Below, one piece after another: positions 6,221 through 7,548 of a DNA stretch of 7,548 nt. Location: assembly GCA_902520575.1 (NCBI GenBank), contig CABYOG010000045.1, positions 1-7,548 on the forward strand. Direction: 5' to 3'. The position numbers were made by a program, and so were the translations under genes. Within the stretch, counting starts at the first letter, position 1. The number at the start of each line of letters is the position of its first letter. Source of the DNA: an uncultured SAR116 cluster alpha proteobacterium (lineage in GTDB: Bacteria > Pseudomonadota > Alphaproteobacteria > Puniceispirillales > Puniceispirillaceae). Below the pieces are notes generated by a model, which had not been told where the DNA came from, made no database searches, and was given only the letters and a program-made list of their open reading frames with translations.

Positions 6221-6955
6221 TCATCCATTCTTGAGAAAATCTCTAAAAACCCTTCGATTATTTTGCATTTTGTTGTGAAGATGGGTTAATTCAAACCTTT
6301 TTTTAACAAGATAATTCCCTCCTGATATATTTGACAACTTCGCCTTTTCCAACCAGTATTCAGCTTCTTTGAGAGAAGCCTTCAACCCCTTATTGGTACC
6401 ACTAAAGTTGTGGCTAGGAGGGAAAATATTTTTCTTCTGCAAAATCGGGGTTTTCAGACTTGCCAATGATTTTTGATGCCGTTTTGCTGCGATATGTACT
6501 TTTTGAACATATGATCTGGTCGCGGGAATGATGCGCGAGTTTGGAAAACTTCCTACTCTTGAACCTCCGTTGTAGTGTGAGAGAGCATAGTGTATCTCAC
6601 CATGGTATTGTTCTATTAATTGGTCTAAAAATTTAACCCCGAGCCGTATATTTATTTCTGGGTCAAACAATTTGTACCGCGGCACATTAAACACTGATTT
6701 AGCCGTTAGCGGCATAATTTGCATCACACCAATTGCTCCTTTTGGACTTATTGGATCAGGCCGAAAGCCAGATTCAACTTCTGCAACTGCTAGAGCAATT
6801 TCTGGACTAACAAATTTAGATTTTTGACTTTCAGAAATAATTGTTTGAATGATTTTCTTTTTTGTCCAGTTTTCAGCAAAGCTCACTTGATTGAGAGCAA
6901 GTATGAAGACCGAGGAAATTATGCCCATTTTGAACATCGGAATTAACTTTTTCAT
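6221..6955 (-). CDS. Periplasmic lytic transglycosylase, SLT (goose-lysozyme-like) domain
   Basis: 244 residues. A signal peptide (1-27, basic start, hydrophobic core, VSFA before the likely cleavage) sends it to the periplasm. The SLT domain covers about 35-160. It has AEVESGF with catalytic Glu61 followed by the usual Ser-Gly, GAIGVMQIMP (73-82, the GLMQ motif), an LGVKFLDQLIEQY helix (105-117), ALSHYNGG (124-131, the AYNGG motif) and RSYVQKV (147-153). Such enzymes cut the MurNAc-GlcNAc bond of peptidoglycan, forming a 1,6-anhydro end. They are often encoded with machines that must cross the wall (type III/IV secretion, flagella, conjugation, phage). An ~80-residue basic helical C-terminal extension (165-244) is not part of the core domain and may bind partners or the wall. 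The start sits 9 bp after the ExbD-like stop, with AGGGG at 6962-6966. This is the most secure function in the window. Confidence 0.93.
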   Translation of the reverse strand: MKKLIPMFKMGIISSVFILALNQVSFAENWTKKKIIQTIISESQKSKFVSPEIALAVAEVESGFRPDPISPKGAIGVMQIMPLTAKSVFNVPRYKLFDPEINIRLGVKFLDQLIEQYHGEIHYALSHYNGGSRVGSFPNSRIIPATRSYVQKVHIAAKRHQKSLASLKTPILQKKNIFPPSHNFSGTNKGLKASLKEAEYWLEKAKLSNISGGNYLVKKRFELTHLHNKMQNNRRVFRDFLKNG

Positions 6956-6964
6956 TTTTTACCC

Positions 6965-7351
6965 CTATTTTTGACTTAAAGCCCTGATCCAGTCTTTTGA
7001 AAGAGTGATAACCTCAGGGCTAGGGTGATTGACTTTCTGCATTGCATCCATCATGGAACGAACATCAAGGTCAGGCATTACTGCTAAAAAAAGTGGCTTT
7101 TCTTTATCCTGATTTCCTGGCTTTGCGAGCTGCAGGGTTTCGTCAAAATATTTGCCATTGAAAAAAATTAAGAAGGTGGGGCTTTCTTTTTTAACCTCAT
7201 TTGAGGAAGGCCCGTCAACTTTAACAGTTTGTTGCGCCGATCCGGAAGATGAATTAGTGATCGCAAACAACATTAAAACCATCAAAGAAAAGAAAGCCAT
7301 TGATAATGCAAGTGCAACTTCAGTGAGTGGGTTTTCAGTATCGCCTATCAT
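6965..7351 (-). CDS. ExbD/TolR/MotB-like single-helix channel partner
   Basis: 128 residues: a short cytoplasmic start, one membrane helix (about 12-31, VALALSMAFFSLMVLMLFAI), a polar linker and a small periplasmic domain (about 58-125). NPLTEVALAL aligns with the ExbD pattern TPxIDVxxxL and with MotB/ZorB ADxMTAxMAFF. Glu11 takes the place of the ion-binding Asp (D25 in E. coli ExbD, D32 in MotB). The end (KPLFLAVMPDLDVRSMMDAM ... PEVITLSKDW) resembles the ExbD/TolR periplasmic fold with its basic-strand, helix, strand pattern. In known systems two such subunits sit inside a pentamer of ExbB/MotA-type protein. A fitting partner is encoded on the other strand at 246-812. Downstream lies a lytic transglycosylase, which fits a peptidoglycan-facing role. 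The start is supported by AAAGGA at 7361-7366. Similarity is by eye and fairly weak outside the helix. Confidence 0.6.
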   Translation of the reverse strand: MIGDTENPLTEVALALSMAFFSLMVLMLFAITNSSSGSAQQTVKVDGPSSNEVKKESPTFLIFFNGKYFDETLQLAKPGNQDKEKPLFLAVMPDLDVRSMMDAMQKVNHPSPEVITLSKDWIRALSQK

Positions 7352-7360
7352 TAGCTGATT

Positions 7361-7366
7361 TCCTTT
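7361..7366 (-). promoter_or_regulatory. Ribosome binding site of the ExbD-like gene
   Basis: AAAGGA on the minus strand, 9 bases before the ATG at 7349-7351. It supports this start and makes this gene the likely first gene of the minus-strand train. Confidence 0.65.
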
Positions 7367-7398
7367 AAATCATTGCAGTTCTGAGTTTTACTTAATTA

Positions 7399-7424
7399 AT
7401 GAAAACATCAGGTAAGTTTTTCAT
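7399..7424. promoter_or_regulatory. Inverted repeat upstream of the minus-strand train, possible operator
   Basis: ATGAAAAC, then 9 bases, then GTTTTTCAT: arms of 8 and 9 bases complementary with one bulged base. It lies about 50-75 bases before the first minus-strand start, where a regulator or promoter element would be expected. The short TTAATTAA palindrome lies beside it (7392-7399). AT-rich repeats of this size also occur by chance, so the call is weak. I found no convincing -35/-10 pair. Confidence 0.25.
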
Positions 7425-7475
7425 AAGCTTGACCAATAAATCCAGCCTAGAACAAAAAAATAAGTTTTTTGACGA

Positions 7476-7548
7476 TCAATTGAAACGAAGCGTGTCTCCA
7501 GTTTGATTTTTAGGAACAAGCATGATGTTATTTTTTCTAATGTCTATG
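7476..7548 (-). CDS. Possible tail of another minus-strand gene (partial)
   Basis: On the minus strand one frame is open from the window edge for 23 codons (…NNIMLVPKNQTGDTLRFN) and stops at TGA (7476-7478). The peptide looks reasonable for a protein end, but an open run of this length is also expected by chance. If real, it ends 124 bp before the ExbD-like start, and the AAAAAACTTATTTTTT stretch just after it could help end transcription. An alternative is that the whole stretch from 7352 to the edge is non-coding control region. Confidence 0.2.
   Translation of the reverse strand, partial: IDIRKNNIMLVPKNQTGDTLRFN

Noticed and set aside
6221..6955. Transglycosylase as sign of a type IV secretion or conjugation locus (VirB1-like)
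   Set aside because: No VirB4/VirB11-type ATPase, pilin or relaxase genes are seen in the window.
7399..7506. 35-residue plus-strand frame starting MKTSGKFF
   Set aside because: It has no ribosome site, is short, and lies in the probable control region of the minus train, so it is best explained as chance.
1..7548. CRISPR, tRNA, rRNA or insertion sequence
   Set aside because: No regularly spaced repeats, cloverleaf-like sequence, transposase frame or terminal inverted repeats were noticed. Nearly all bases are accounted for by genes.

Overview
The window looks like accessory DNA from a Gram-negative bacterium. Coding is dense and fairly AT-rich (judged by eye, not counted). A periplasmic lytic transglycosylase with a signal peptide and ion-channel motor-like membrane subunits point to an envelope with a peptidoglycan-containing periplasm. 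A marine proteobacterium is plausible, but the lineage cannot be fixed from the sequence.

Layout: two gene trains converge on each other. The plus-strand train (1-2623) holds the tail of an unrecognised, possibly coiled-coil gene, a small four-helix MotA/TolQ/ExbB-type channel subunit, a 221-residue single-anchor protein and a 381-residue single-anchor protein with a proline-rich 19-residue tandem repeat. These genes are joined by a TAATG overlap, an ATGA overlap and a 3-base gap, so they are probably one operon whose start lies outside the window. The minus-strand train (7351 down to 2585) holds an ExbD/TolR-like subunit, an SLT-type lytic transglycosylase, a 582-residue soluble protein of unknown family, a 187-residue protein of unknown family and a 440-residue membrane protein. 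Spacings are 9 bp, 24 bp, a 20-bp overlap and a 4-bp overlap. The trains overlap tail to tail by 39 bp. The region 7352-7548 is the probable control region of the minus train and may also contain the end of another minus-strand gene.

The most notable observation is that the N-terminal half of the 440-residue protein aligns by eye with the proteolytic domain of Lon (family S16). It keeps the serine (S79) and lysine (K124) of the catalytic dyad at nearly the Lon spacing, but has no AAA+ domain. It is instead attached to a membrane anchor and a probable periplasmic domain.

Working model (inference): the locus encodes an uncharacterised envelope machine. An ion-driven channel pair (plus-strand MotA/ExbB-like, minus-strand ExbD-like) would power or signal to periplasm-spanning proline-rich proteins. 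The lytic transglycosylase would open the peptidoglycan, and the membrane-tethered Lon-like domain plus two cytoplasmic proteins would regulate or respond. Defence (Zorya-like logic), secretion or envelope-stress functions are all possible, and nothing in the window decides between them. No tRNA, rRNA, insertion sequence or CRISPR array was seen.
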